Positions 33,801 through 45,840 are shown, numbered from the stretch's first letter. The stretch: 64,000 bases of DNA from Puccinia triticina (GCF_026914185.1 NC_070559.1:4624001-4688000), one strand, 5' to 3'. Translations and numbers: made by a program. Notes: generated by a model not told the origin, from the letters alone.

Positions 33801-36739
33801 CTACCAAAAGAAGGTCCAGGAGAATGCCCTCGGGGCTATCCATACTCAGACATAGTGGCACGGGCAAGTACAGGTCTGTCTTAGGGTAAGCGGCCGCCAA
33901 TCTCTGCTAGTCCATCTTTACTTCCTCATCTGACTGCTCCGATTCATCCTCTACACCTCCATGTATTCAGTGATTTTGCTTTCCTCCTGAGTCCTCCCGA
34001 AGAGTTTGGCGCCATCGCATGCGGGATCCTGCGGAAAAGCGTAAGCAAGGTCTGGATGCATTGCCACCGGTTCTGTGAGACGGTGGTGTTTTTGAAAGGG
34101 TTTGAGAGTTACATGGTGTCGGTCCGTCGCTTGTCTTCCTCTCCTACTTCCAACCAGAATCTCTAAATCGTGCTCGCCCGTTCCCTCAACAGCAATTGAA
34201 AAACGACATCTTCGAGCCTATCACGCATGATATTCGGGCAGACCTGACGAAACATGGCCATGCTACCGTCGAATCTTGGGGTAATGAGGATTGGGAACGG
34301 CTTACCAATCTAGTTGAAAGTACGGGTCATCCTTTCCTTTGTGTGTATTTTTTTTTTTCGATTTGTGACTGATCATTGTTACTGTAGATGTCTTGTTTGC
34401 CTTCTTGCATTCCACGCTCTACTCCCGTGGGTTATCTTGTCATTACGCCAGTGAGGATGATTATTTGGATAGCATTCTGCACGACTATCGTCGGAGACAA
34501 ATCCCACTGAGTGAATTCGAGATCGAACTACCGGTGGGACTACAGGACGAGAGTTTATTGACCGAGGCTGTCGAGAAGCTGAACCAGCTTCGGGCGTATG
34601 AGGGTGCTTACTCGACTCCCTCCCCACTCTCGCCGGAGATCTTGCAACGGCTGTTTGTGGCGATGGACACCGCGGATGAACAGACGGTGTTGAACGTGCT
34701 GATGGCCAAGACGCCCCTTGAATGCATCTCGATCATCAAGCAGACCATCGACATCCTCGTCGCCGTCTGGAACGATGTCTCCACCCAAGCCGGCATGAAT
34801 GAAGAGGCCCGCAGGCTCACGCCTGACGACCTCTTGGCGCTCTTGGCTTCCGTCATCGTTCGCTCGGGCATCCAACAGCAACACTCATTGATCCAATATA
34901 CCAAGGTTTTCAGATTAAGTGGCTCACTATCCCCAGAGACTGAGTAAGTGTTTTCATTTCGGCTTCTTCTGACTGTGCTGGATGCTAATCCCTTTTTTCA
35001 TCTGCAGTTGGGCATTTGTAAGCTATCAGGCGGCGATTGCGTATCTACAGAGCGATCCATTCTCTATACTGGATTCACAATCGATCCGCTCCCAGACCGG
35101 GAGTGTGAAATCGATGCCGCCACACTCACCTTCACTCGCCAGCACCTGGGCCAGGCGTCGACCCGTCTCATTTACGCCACCAACAACCAGTAGTAACGCG
35201 ATCACCATCAGTGCTCGGTCGTCTCCAAGTGGTTCAAGACTATCTCTGACTGATCATATCCAACCTCGCACTGCCCCGCCATATACCCCGACGATCTACA
35301 ATAACCATCGCCATTCCTCTCGAGCAAGTCTACTGATGCGCTCGCACAATCCCACCTCGAGTCTTGCACTCGTCGATCCGCCCTCGGTGCGCCTGGAGGT
35401 CACGTCTGCTCGTCATGATCACTCTCGCTCGGTCGACTGTCTTCACACCCATACCGCTACGGAAGGCCCTCAATTCACATCCTCATCTCGAAAGTTGATC
35501 CTCACCCGCCCGACACTCCCCCCGATCAGTACGACTGACCGCTCCACTCGCAGAATCGACACGGCCATGTTGTCGGCCCCAATGGCTGACGGTGGCTTTG
35601 GAAGGTCGTGTTCGAATCCATGGGATTCGGCTCGATCGCTCAGCTCGATCGGCGAGATCGTGACTGACCCCTCGAGTAGCATGGGCTCGACCGTCAAGCC
35701 GTCCGACACTCATCATCATCACCACAATCATCATCATCATCATCATCCGCCAACGACGACATTGCGGTCCAGTCTGAGCTCGCAGGGGGTTCCGATCCGG
35801 AACCGCTCCTTCCATCATCCGTTCTCCAACGGGCTCGAGGTCCAGGTGGGGAACGGCAGTAGCATTAGCAGCAGCACCAGTCCTCCGGGGAGCGAGAAGA
35901 ATGCGTCGAGTCCGGTGCTTTCGCGGCGGAAGACGGTGGACTGGGCGGGCACGAGCATTGCGAAGGCGTTCGCAGCCGAGGCGGGGGAAGGGTTTCTTCA
36001 GCAGGAGACGACCGACGACGGCAGTCAGCGGAGCTCGCGGGCGAGTCTTTCGCTGCTTAGCGCGTCGACCGGCGGCCGCTCGCCGAGTCACCATCATCAT
36101 CATGGCCGGTCGGGCTCGTTGACGACGGGGCGCGAGTTCGGGCTCGGAGGGCCGGGCGGGAGGCGGGACCCGTTAGGCTCCTCGCTGCGGCTGGAAAGGA
36201 CGACCACGGGCTCGTCGCTCGGCGCTGTCTCCGCCAGCCGAGAGCCGTCCTCCCACCACCAACAGCAGCAGCAACAGCCGGAAGGATGGCTCGAGTGGGG
36301 CCGCAAACGGCTCACCAGCGTCACCAGTCTCAACCTTGCTTCCACCGACCCCGCCATCGCCCCGTCTCCCCGACGAGGCTCCGTCTCCTCCGTCGCCCTC
36401 GCCTCCCGGCCCCCCGACGCCCTCGCCTCCTCCCTCCACCACCGCCACAACTCGACCATGTCTCCCGCTATGGAAGCTCTCAGTCGCGCCCGCGCCGCCA
36501 ACGCACTGTCTAACCACCGCCCGCCCTCCTCCTCTTCCTCCACCACCTCCGTCTCTCCCCTCGTCCCCCGCGACTCCTCCCTCCCCCATCAACATCTCCA
36601 GCTCCAACAGCAGCCACACCTCCGCTTCCCGTCCCCGCACCCCGACTCCGACTCCGGCCCGGCCTTCCTTGCCCCCGTCGACGCGATGATCCCACTCAGA
36701 CCTATCACCCGCACCCCTGCTGCTCCTCAACACTCCTGA
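30881..36739 (+). CDS. Large VPS9-domain protein, predicted Rab5-type GEF
   Basis: VPS9 domains catalyse nucleotide exchange on Rab5/Vps21-type GTPases in early endosomes. Seven exons by eye (30881-31621, 31685-31741, 31817-33885, 33971-34115, 34193-34319, 34388-34943, 35008-36739) give 1,808 residues in frame. The first 950 residues are low-complexity Ser/Thr/Pro (poly-Thr/Ala, PTPTPIPIPIP, an acidic patch YSDDDDNGSLEYSD) with a charged KEKEKEKERREKAA stretch. The folded part runs from FLLSPPEEFGAIACGILRKS to IAYLQSDPF. The VPS9 core is seen as KTPLECISIIKQTIDIL, then LTPDDLLALLASVIVRSG (the DDLLPxLxxVIxxS pattern), HSLIQYTKVF and WAFVSYQAAIAYLQS. The C-terminal 500 residues are disordered, with His-rich (HHHHNHHHHHH) and Gln-rich runs. 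The exact start in the low-complexity N-terminus is uncertain. Confidence 0.75.
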
Positions 36740-37055
36740 TCCTTTCGTCTCCTTATCCTTATCGTCTCTTATTCTCCCTTTATTTATATCTATGTCGGCT
36801 GTGGAAGTGGTGTGGAAGTAGCAGTAGCAGTAGGAGATCTCTTCCTTCCTCCTCCTCCTCTGGGAGCCCTCATTCCCCTCGTACTCTCTCCTCCTTCTCT
36901 CTCCTGCTCCTTGTTTTCTTCGCTTGGATTGACCCCCCTCCCTCTTCTCTTTCGTCTCGTCGTAGTACGTTGTATGTGTGCATGTATGTACGTTATGTAT
37001 CTACACTCCTTGTCATATATTTCTGCGCATGTGTCACGGATATCGGGATGCGGAA

Positions 37056-37074
37056 CGGGGGGGGGGGGGGGGGT
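37056..37074. repeat. Poly-G run
   Basis: About 19 consecutive G, ended by TGGG, downstream of the VPS9 gene. A likely length-error site. Confidence 0.85.
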
Positions 37075-37079
37075 GGGTC

Positions 37080-37950
37080 CGATCAGTGGTTCTTGGGAGG
37101 ACGTTGAGAAAAATAGTTTGGGAACCCATATATGTAAATCGTTCGATTTCGAAGTATCTTATTGCTCCCGCAGTGTTCGTGCCGGCGGGCACCAAGCCTG
37201 AAGAGCCCCTAACCTTCAGTCTAAGTCCCTCGCGGTCCTGATGTTGGATATAGCTCAAATTGATGACTGACTCAAACGAACCATCCACCGAGCTGACCGC
37301 CGGCCGGACTTAGCACAAGCGCCTTCCGGGGGACCTGGCGCGAAGGGCTGTCCCTCCGGAGGTCTCGAGAGGCCTTGTTTAGGCTCGACCGCCGGCCGGC
37401 CGCCCTTGTAGGCTGGCCTGTACAGTCTGTCAGACGCGTTTCGGGAAGCTCTCTGGCCAAAGACTTCTTGAGATTTCTCAACCCTCCTGGGAGGAAATGG
37501 GGCTATGTATGTTGTATTCCGAAAGCGCTCGATGGAGGCCAGCAGAGGCCGGCTGGCAAGATCAGTATTTCTGAACACGGGGGGCGCCAAGCGACTTATG
37601 ACAGTCATGACCTCTGACATGCCAATGATGAGGAAATTCTCTAGCAAGATTTGCCCAGAATACGTCCGATGGTTTGGGTGGAACTGGTCTTCATGCCCCA
37701 CTGTTTCTGTTTACGTTCGGAACTTTCACCAGCAAAGCCGATACATATTCGACCTCGGTCAGAGATCCTGTAGTTCGCTGATGATTGATAATCCGGATTG
37801 ACCTCCGGCACAATGCATGCACCAACAGGATCACCCTATTCCTTATTCCTTATCCTCCAACTGGCATCGTGTTCTCTCTCATTTTGCCTTCTAGCAGCCT
37901 CCCGATACATCGTATTCCCAACTCGCCCAGCACTGTTCAAGATCAGATCA
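37080..37950. other. Intergenic stretch before the OTU gene
   Basis: Frames on both strands over 37,255-37,700 have no recognisable signature. Contains a GCCGGCCGG palindrome at about 37,392. Confidence 0.35.
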
Positions 37951-37960
37951 ACCAAGTACA

Positions 37961-39476
37961 ATGAAGGGCCGAAGGTTGAACATTAATCATGTCTTGCATT
38001 CGCGCTCAACTGGCCTCTGCTACCCCGGCTTTCTAATGATATTTTCGATAGCGTTCTGCGCACTACTCACGCTTGAGGTGGAAGGAATGGCGGCACGAGT
38101 CGAACCCACACGCCCCGTTACCGAATTGGTGAAGCCGGCTCAATCAGTGCATCTTTATGAACATTTCGCCAAGCCCGACAACAACGTTGTCACAATCGAT
38201 GTTCCAGCCGTCGATCATGCCAGGTATCCAGTCCGCCTGTACCCAGTAGGTCAACTCCCAGCCAATGGACCTCCCGGCAAAACACTTGAAGTATGGCCCC
38301 AGGCACAAGTATACCCTATGCCCGAGAAATCTAAGAAAAAGTTCAAGTGGAGCAGTCTTCCCAGTAGAATCAAGAACGCCATCAAACAATTGTTCGCCGA
38401 ATTCAAGAAACTATTCCGCTCGCGGAGAAAGAATAAATATTATCGTAAGTCTCTCGGGATTGATTGTTGTTCTCTGGCTGGAATTCCAGATGAACCCCCG
38501 TGTCCTCGAGTAAAAATTGACAAGCAAGGGTTTTTACTGGATTCCTCTTTTTTTTTTTTTGAAAACAAAAAATAAACTATCACCAGCAACAGCCTCAGTA
38601 AAACCCTCTGAAGTTTACGGAGTAGCCCCAGGAGCTACCATGAAGCCGAACGAAGGAGGCCCACGATCTCGCATCAATGCACACGTAGTAGCCCAAGGAC
38701 AACCCACTGAAGCAAACCATATAGCACCTGCTACTAACAGTCCATCAAACCCAAGCCAAGTCGCGGATGCCTACCTTAGTCACTCTTCTTCTTCTTCTTC
38801 TGCCACCAGTGGCCGTCTGGATCAAGGAAGCTCCGATGGCGGCTCCTTTTCGGACGGGTCTAGTGATTACTGGAGCTCTCCACGCCATCAACCGTCATCG
38901 CGCCCTGCACCTCTGCAACCGTCATCGAGCCCTCCACATCTGCAGCCACGACCAGGCACCGAGAGCTCGCTGGGCGTCTTGGAGAGAAAAACGATAGCCA
39001 CTTTCCTGCCCAGATCCGCAACATGGGTTCCCATTGACTACCTCCCGGGTTACGCGACTACACAAGGATTTATAAAACCGGATGGAAACTGTATGTTCAG
39101 AGCATTTGCGCACATTGTCTTCCAAGATCAAGAACAGTACGCGGAAATCAAGCAGAAGATAGTCGACTACATAAAGAAGAACTCGGATGAATTCGTAAGG
39201 CATATGGACGGACCACCAGATCTAAATGAACGATTGCGGATACACCTTCAAAAGCTAGACAACGGAGGATGGGGTGGTCCTGTGGAACAGGCTGTCTTTG
39301 AAAGGCTCTACCAGAAAAATCACATCATTCTGATTGATCGAAAAAAGTCTGTGCATGCTATGGTCTACAATTTAGATAAATCCTCCAACAAATATGCGGG
39401 CCTATTTTTACGTGGGGAGCATTACGAGCTACTGGCAGAAGGTGAGCCACTTCAACCCAAACCCAGTCCTTACTAA
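37961..39476 (+). CDS. Secreted OTU-family cysteine protease, candidate effector
   Basis: OTU proteases remove ubiquitin or ubiquitin-like chains. Two exons (37961-38444, 38587-39476) give 457 residues. The N-terminus has a signal peptide or anchor (FLMIFSIAFCALLTLEVEG); an in-frame ATG at 38036 would start directly at this segment and give 432 residues. A basic region (KKKFKWSSLP, KKLFRSRRKNKYY) and a Ser/Pro-rich linker follow. The C-terminal OTU domain has GFIKPDGNCMFRAFAHIVF (catalytic Asp327 and Cys330 in the longer model), helices QKIVDYIKKNSDEF, NGGWGGPVEQAVFERLY, the strand NHIILID, and GEHYELL with catalytic His440. All triad residues are present. OTU enzymes are normally intracellular, so the signal sequence is notable. 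Export to act on host ubiquitin is an inference. The neighbour 3' is a tandem duplication; the effector palindrome lies 2 kb away. Confidence 0.85.
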
Positions 39477-39970
39477 CCGGTCCAGTATATATTTCTTTCT
39501 GCTGTGATTAACTGACACTCATCCCACTATCTCCATTCTCTCCTTTTCGTGAAGATCCCAATGGGTATCTAGTACAAGCAAGCCTAAATAGAAAATGAGA
39601 AATTTCCATGTAAATATTCCGTGACTGGCCACATACACCCCAAGAAGAAAAAAACCCAAAATAGTTGGTTGCCCAATCCACACATCTGGATCACTCTTTC
39701 CAAATTACAATTTATCCATGCTTAATAACTGGTCCAGTCTGTATTCCTTTCTGCAATGATTAATTGAAACTTACCCTACTATCTCCATTATCTCTTCTTT
39801 GTGAGGTACCTTATGGGCATTTCGTACAAGCAAGCCTGGATAAAAATTGATAAATATTCATGTAAATATTTAGTGACTGGCCACATACACACCAAGAAAA
39901 AAAACATAGTTGGTTGCCCCATCTACATGTCTGAATGAATCTTTGATTTTCAAACTGTGATTTATCCCTG
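39475..39970. repeat. Tandem duplication of about 245 bp downstream of the OTU gene
   Basis: The unit starting at the OTU stop (TAACCGGTCCAGTATATATT) is repeated from about 39,720 (TAATAACTGGTCCAGTCTGT). Shared blocks include CATGTAAATATT, GTGACTGGCCACATACAC and TAGTTGGTTGCCC. The units differ by many substitutions and small indels, so the event is old. Confidence 0.85.
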
Positions 39971-39979
39971 ACTGCTGTC

Positions 39980-41640
39980 CCCAGCAGAATTACTCAAGTT
40001 TAAAGATGATGGCCTTGTTTGGATCTGTCTGGATTTGATTTCATTCTGGATCAGGAAAACTCAAAGCCTTCTGTATCAGCTTGTATTGCAAATCAAAACA
40101 CAACTCTACTTGGAATAGGCCTGAACCCATCAAATGGTAAGGTCCTCTCATGAATGTCAGCATTGCAACACCAAGTCCTCCATCTTGGTGAAAGTACTCT
40201 AACTCATGATGGTTAAACATACAATGAGTGTACATCATTCTTGTTCCTTTGCACTCTCATGCATGTTTTCACACTAAATATGATTTATTATTATTCAAAA
40301 TCTGCAGGTTGGATTAAATTCAAAAGTATCTGGTCTGTAATAAAAAGAAAAAAAAGACAGAACAAGACATAAGAGTAGTAAAAGAGAAGCATCAGATGAC
40401 ATGGCTGCTTTCAACATCATCAATCAGCTCATCATCATGGTCAGAAAATCTGATCCTGTGTGATTCAGTCTAAACTTCCAATGCGCCTGATTTGCGGTCT
40501 GAGTCTTGATCATTGATTACTTCTTCTTCCAAGATCAGATCTGAAAAATTATGGAGAACTGAAAATGCATTTCTCTTTAGACACTTTGTTCTTAGGCTTG
40601 TAGAGCTAGTTACAAGATTGTTAAGCAGGTGAAAGAGTTTTACCTGAAAGCAGTGCGAGTGGCCGCCGCTGACTTAGAGGTTGAGAGTAAGAGATTGTGA
40701 GGGCCGTTTTCTGCGCGTCACCGTTGAGCCGTTAGCCGCTCGTTTCCTCTTCTATATTTTGGAGAGTAAGTGTTCTCTTACTTGGCCGGGTTTTTCCCCA
40801 GGCTTGAGCCTTTAGCTGAGACGGTCCGATAGAGATGCGCTTCCTACGCTTTCTGTTGAACGTAGTGATTAGCTCAGCTTCTCTTTTTCTCGGCCTTTGT
40901 CTCTAGCTCATGACCTTACCACTTACTTATCTCCTTTCCTGTTTGGTCGGGAGTGTTCGTGGTTTGAGTCTTGTTCTTGAGTTCTGATGCTGCAAGTAAC
41001 ACGGTCGAGCGTTTTAGCCACGACTAATTAGTTAGCTGAACAGTTCACTCTCACTCACCTTCGGTGTTGGATGTGATCCTGTCCAGTAACGACGATCGAC
41101 GGTACTTCTCCGTTTTTTCGATCTTGCTGTCCTCGGTAGATGTACCTGCTATCATCAGAGTTGATGAAGTCAGTTTTCCATCTCCGCGGGCAGCTTGGGC
41201 TGCGGAAAGAGGTTTGCTTTGCTTACCTGATTCCGCAGCTTTTGTGGTTCGCGGCGCTTTCCTTAGATTGCGCCGTTTGCCGAGGTCTGTATTCTTACAA
41301 GATCAAGGCCTGATGAGATGTGCTCATTGTAGACACTGGACTTGCAATTAGGGCAAACCACGCGTCTGTTAGGATTTCGCACCAGGTCCATACCAATAGC
41401 TTTGCTAGCATGTTTTCTATGGTTCCTCTCCATCTAATAAGCAACACTTCGTGCTGATTGATCAGGTTTGAGTATGTGTACTTTCGTACGCTGCAGTGCG
41501 CAGACGAAGATAAGCGCAGTGACTGCGGAAGCTGCACAGTGACTGCGGATATAACCCCAACGAGCTCGTCTGGGTGTCGCAACACATGATTTGTCATTAA
41601 ATTTCTCATCGTGCTATACGGCTGGAACATCCATCTAAGG
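39980..41640. other. Gene-free stretch
   Basis: No recognisable coding sequence. AT-rich up to 40,640, then a GC-richer block (40,640-41,600) with several short frames but no signature. Confidence 0.35.
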
Positions 41641-41733
41641 AAGCCTCATGAGGAATAACTCGCAAGAAAATTACTCCGATTGCGCAAGAAGTTGGAAAGC
41701 AAAGACAGAGCGTATACTAAGTGTTGAGAATAG

Positions 41734-42750
41734 CTAAACAAGACGAGTTGGGGGAGCCTTGTAGGAGCTAGCTGGGGCCGGTTTATAGTTACCGTAGCTC
41801 CCCTGAACTTGACCAGGATCTAGATTTTGCCCGTTAGCCCGGCCACATTTGGGGTGAGCAGGGCGCGACGCCTCCGCCGGATAGTTGACTTTCGACCAGG
41901 CGGGAGGGAGCTTGAAGCCCGGGTAGTTCGAGTCGTGGCTCTTCTGCTCCTTGGACACGTCCGGCTTGCCCTCATGGAACTTCCCATCGCTCGTCTCGTA
42001 CCCAAACGCTCCCGTCTGGGGATTCGCGATCGGGTTCGTGCCCGGGCCGGATATCCCTCCGAGACCACTACACACATAGTGAAGAAAATTATGAATAAGT
42101 TTTAACTGCCTCCTCTTAAAAAATTGACGCCCGAGTGAGGTCAACTTACTGCCAAAAGAAGGAGTGGTAATTGGTGAAATCGGCTTCCATATCGGATGGC
42201 GACGGCAAAGTGGTGTACGCGCAGCAGCTGCCGTAAGGCTAGATCGTGTACCAACAAAATTTGTCTTTCTTCAGCAGAACTTCTTGCGTTGTAGCGTAAT
42301 GAGATCAGCGCAATGGAAAGGCCAAATACGAAATACTCACGCAGCCATGATAGTTATCATCTGAATGATCGACGTTGAACGTCGCAAACAGTTGAACTAG
42401 AAAAGCAAGTAAAACAGTCAATTTCAGCTTCACTTTCCGCTTGAGATTCTCCTGGTAAGACCTAAAATTGAGTACCATTCGGATACGAGAGCCTAGTGTT
42501 TTGTGCACATTCGGCCACTTGGATCGCATTGAAACATCTTGCGCCGCCTATGAGTAAAAATACAATCCGTGATCAGTACCCGAAGCCCAAACACCGTAGT
42601 TTTCACTAAGCCCTTACTCTTGTGTTGATTCATCCACTGCTGGGATGGTCTGTAGTTATAAAGATGGCCTGTCGCTGGATCCCAATTCGCCAAAACCAAT
42701 TGGACGGATAACAAAGCCATCAAGGACAGGGAGATCATCGCACACTTCAT
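41734..42750 (-). CDS. Secreted six-cysteine protein, paralogue 2 (left palindrome arm)
   Basis: Five exons (42750-42618, 42547-42476, 42396-42341, 42238-42150, 42067-41734) give 227 residues. Signal peptide MKCAMISLSLMALLSVQLVL, then mature NWDPATGHLYNYRPS. Six mature cysteines (ARCF, AEC, HGC, GSCCAY, PKCG) could form three disulfides. The last exon has GGISGPGTNPIANPQTG, FHEGKPDVSKEQKSHDSN, YPGFKLPPAWSK and NLDPGQVQGSYGNYKPAP. Exon phases and lengths equal those of the mirror copy at 44,653 and match paralogue 1 at 22,071. TATA-type CTATAAATAG (42843-42852, minus strand) is about 93-102 bases upstream. The function is unknown. Secretion, size and recent duplication fit an effector-like gene (inference). 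Confidence 0.88.
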
Positions 42751-42842
42751 GTTGTTGATATTGTTCTGGAAGAATTGAGCAAGTGTTTGCTTTGCCTGAA
42801 GAGGATGGTAGATGATGCCCTGTGAGCTTCAATGAGAGCCGT

Positions 42843-42852
42843 CTATTTATAG
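42843..42852 (-). promoter_or_regulatory. TATA box of paralogue 2
   Basis: CTATAAATAG on the minus strand, 93-102 bases before the start codon; an identical box sits at the same distance before the mirror gene (44551-44560). Confidence 0.6.
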
Positions 42853-43162
42853 AGCTATGGCCATCGCCTTCCACCTTCAGAAAGCGGCCCAGCCCTAGAT
42901 AAAATTTGTTGCGCCCAAGACAAGGTTTTCTCCACGCAGAGCAGACGGAACAAGGCCCCTGTTTACACGCTTTCTGATATGCTTTCGGTAGTCATGATGC
43001 CATGGTCAAGCTGAACTTGCTTGATGGCTCTGGGTCTGGACCAGTAAGTCTTTACGAAATCCTACCAGGGGGCGTGGTGACATCATAGATGGGGAGCTGA
43101 TAGACGGCAAGAGATGTCGCGTGCTTTCCAAGGATGAGTGCCTGATGGCATCCGTTCATTAG

Positions 43163-43193
43163 ATTCACGCTGCGAGTCGAGATACAATTTCGC
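43163..43193. promoter_or_regulatory. Conserved upstream block, copy in left arm
   Basis: Contains CTGCGAGTCGAGATACAATT, matching the block 5' of paralogue 1 at 22,549-22,579. Confidence 0.45.
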
Positions 43194-44550
43194 TGATCAT
43201 TCGACCCGCGAAAGTCGAAAAACCTGGCCAAACTTGCTCAACGAAAAGTCCAGTATTCTCGTCACGGTCCAGATCTAACCTTTATGAATTCATCGCAAGT
43301 CGCACCCTTCTAATCGGATTCGTATGCTTCAAAAACAAAACACGCCGTGACCCAGATTTTTCTCCTGTAAGATCACGCGGTTGATTGGGCTCGGGAGAGT
43401 CGGGAAGCGCCCGACTGTCGATCAACATTGATAGCCAAATCTGGCCATCTTCATTTTGCCGGCATGTGGGTACATATAGGAGCCTTCCACCCACAGATGC
43501 ATCGAAGGTATCCCTAATGAGATAAGTTTGACTTCAAAATATACGCTCGGGACAGAGCTTCCCACTCGCGCATTTTACGTAGCCCGACAGTGATATTGAA
43601 TTCCAAGTTGCGCTATGCATAACATTTGGCGGGATCGCGCCCTGGGGCCGCGACTTCGGGACGGCGGCCTCACAGTGCGCCACGGCAGTATGCGAACACA
43701 GACAACAGGATCGTGTCACCTTTGTCAGGCTAGACACTTTTGAGTCGAAGGCTTAAAGTTATTCATTTCCCCAATTTGCATGACTTGGGTGTGTACCATA
43801 GCGAAAGGGCGGAATCAGCTGCACGCGTTGCGATACTTGTCGGGCTACGTAAGAAGCGTCTGCCCCGCGCGTACCTTTGGAAGTCTAACTTATCTCGCCA
43901 GGAAAACCTTTGATGCGTCTGTGGGTGTAAGGCTGCTCGGCCCACATTCCGGATCAATGAAGGTGATCAGATTGACCGATCAATGGTGATCAACACTTGT
44001 GCGCCTCCCCAGTCCATTCAGCCGCGTGTGCTTCAGAGAAATATGGGCCACTCCGTGTTCTGTTTTTGAAGCATACGAATCCGATTAGAAGGGTGTGATT
44101 TGCGATGAATTCATAAAGGTTAGATGTGGACCGTGACGAGAATACTGGACTTTTCGTTGAGCAAGTTTTGCCAGGTTTTTCGACTTTCGCGGGTCGAATG
44201 ATCAACAAAATTGTATCTCGACTCGCAGTGTGAGTCTAATGAACGGATGCCATCAGGCACTGCCGCACTCATCCTTGTAAAGCACGCGACATCTCTTGCC
44301 GTCTATCAGCTCCATCTATGATGTCACCACGACCCCTGGTAGGATTTCGTAAAGACTTACTGGTCCAGACCCAGAGCCATCAAGCAAGTTCAGCTTGACC
44401 ATGGCATCATGACTACCGAAAGCATATCAGAAAGCGTGTAAACAGGGGCCTTGTTCCGTCTGCTTTGCGTGGAGAAAACCTTGTCTTGGGCGCAACAATT
44501 TTATCTAGGGCTGGGCCGCTTTCTGAAGGTGGAAGGCGGTAGCCATAGCT

Positions 44551-44560
44551 CTATAAATAG
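44551..44560 (+). promoter_or_regulatory. TATA box of paralogue 3
   Basis: CTATAAATAG, 93-102 bases upstream of the start at 44,653. Confidence 0.6.
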
Positions 44561-44652
44561 ACGGCTTTCATTGAAGCTCACAGGGCATCATCTACCATCC
44601 TCTTCAGGCCAATCAAACACTTGCTCAATTCTTCCAGAACAATATCAACAAC

Positions 44653-45660
44653 ATGAAGTGTGTGATGACCTCCTTGTCCTTGATGGCTTTGTTAGCCGTC
44701 CAACTGGTTTTGGCGAATTGGGATCCAGCGACAGGCCATCTTTATAACTACAGACCATCCCAGCAGTGGATGAATCAACACAAGAGTGAGGACTTAGTGA
44801 AAACTACGGTGTTTGGGCTTCGGGTACTGATCACGGATTGGATTTTTATTCATAGGCGGCGCAAGATGTTTCAATGCGATCCAAGTGGCCGAATGTGCAC
44901 AAAACACTAGGCTCTCGTATCCGAATGGTACTCAATTTTAGGTCTTACCAAGAGAATCTCAAGCGGAAAGTGAAGCTGAAATTGACTGTTTCACTTGCTT
45001 TCCTAGTTCAACTGTTTGCGACGTTCAACGTCGATCATTCAGATGATAACTATCATGGCTGCGTGAGTCTTTCGGATTTGGCCTTTTCATTGCGCTGATC
45101 TTATTACGCTACAATGCTGGAAGTTAAAAGCCAATCTTTTTGGTACATCATCTAGCCTTACGGCAGCTGCTGCGCGTACACCACTTTGCCGTCGCCATCC
45201 GACATGGAAGCCGATTTCACCAATTACCACTCCTTCTTTTGGCAGTAAGTTGACCTCACTCGGGCGTCAATATTTTCAGAGGAGGCAGTTAAAACTTATT
45301 CATAATTTTCTTCACTATCTGTTTAGTGGTCTCGGAGGGATATCCGGCCCAGGCACGAACCCGATCGCGAATCCTCAGACGGGAGCGTTTGGGTACGAGA
45401 CGAGCGATGGGAAGTTCCATGAGGGCAAGCCGGACGTGTCCAAGGAGCAGAAGAGCCACGACTCGAACTACCCGGGCTTCAAGCTCCCTCCCGCCTGGTC
45501 GAAAGTCAACTATCCGGCGGAGGCGTCGCGCCCTGCTCACCCCAAATGTGGCCGGGCTAACGGGCAAAATCTGGATCCTGGTCAAGTTCAGGGGAGCTAC
45601 GGTAACTACAAACCGGCCCCAGCTAGCGCTTACAAGGCTCCCCCAACTCGTCTTGTTTAG
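44653..45660 (+). CDS. Secreted six-cysteine protein, paralogue 3 (right palindrome arm)
   Basis: Exons 44653-44785, 44856-44927, 45007-45062, 45156-45244 and 45327-45660 give 227 residues, nearly identical to the mirror copy. Visible differences are in the signal peptide (MKCVMTSLSLMALLAVQLVL) and one residue near the C-terminus (ASAYKAP against ASSYKAP). All six mature cysteines and all splice sites are kept, so both copies look functional. The two genes diverge from a 0.7-kb central spacer. No named domain is recognised. Confidence 0.88.
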
Positions 45661-45840
45661 TTATTCTCAACACTTAGTACACGCTCTGTGACTGTTTTCC
45701 AACATCTTGCGCAATCGGAGTAATTTTGTCGAGATTTGTTCCTCCAAATTGCTTGTTTAGTGATTCTCAGCGCGTAGCATACGCTTTGTGATCGCTTTTT
45801 TCCACATTGTGCGCAATCAGAATACCGCTCTCGACAGCTA
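45652..45840. repeat. Tandem duplicate of the 3' end of paralogue 3
   Basis: CTTGTTTAG (last codons plus stop, 45652-45660) and the following 90 bases recur 100 bases downstream (45752 on) with about 80% identity, including GCGCAATC and the ATTCTCA blocks. Only the 3' end is duplicated. Confidence 0.8.

Larger units (their letters stand above)
41650..43345 (+). repeat. Left arm of large inverted duplication
   Basis: Reverse complement of 44,053-45,745; paired positions sum to about 87,394-87,398. The arms contain the entire secreted gene, its promoter and about 600 bases upstream, and differ by few substitutions and tiny indels. The spacer (43,346-44,052) is unique. Confidence 0.93.
44053..45745 (-). 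repeat. Right arm of large inverted duplication
   Basis: Mirror of 41,650-43,345 (see that entry). The inner boundary is at CGTGTTCTGTTTTTGAAGC; outside 45,745 the similarity stops. Confidence 0.93.

Noticed and set aside
35483..36733. Long Arg/Gly-rich minus-strand frames
   Set aside because: Antisense of the Ser/Pro/His-rich VPS9-protein C-terminus.
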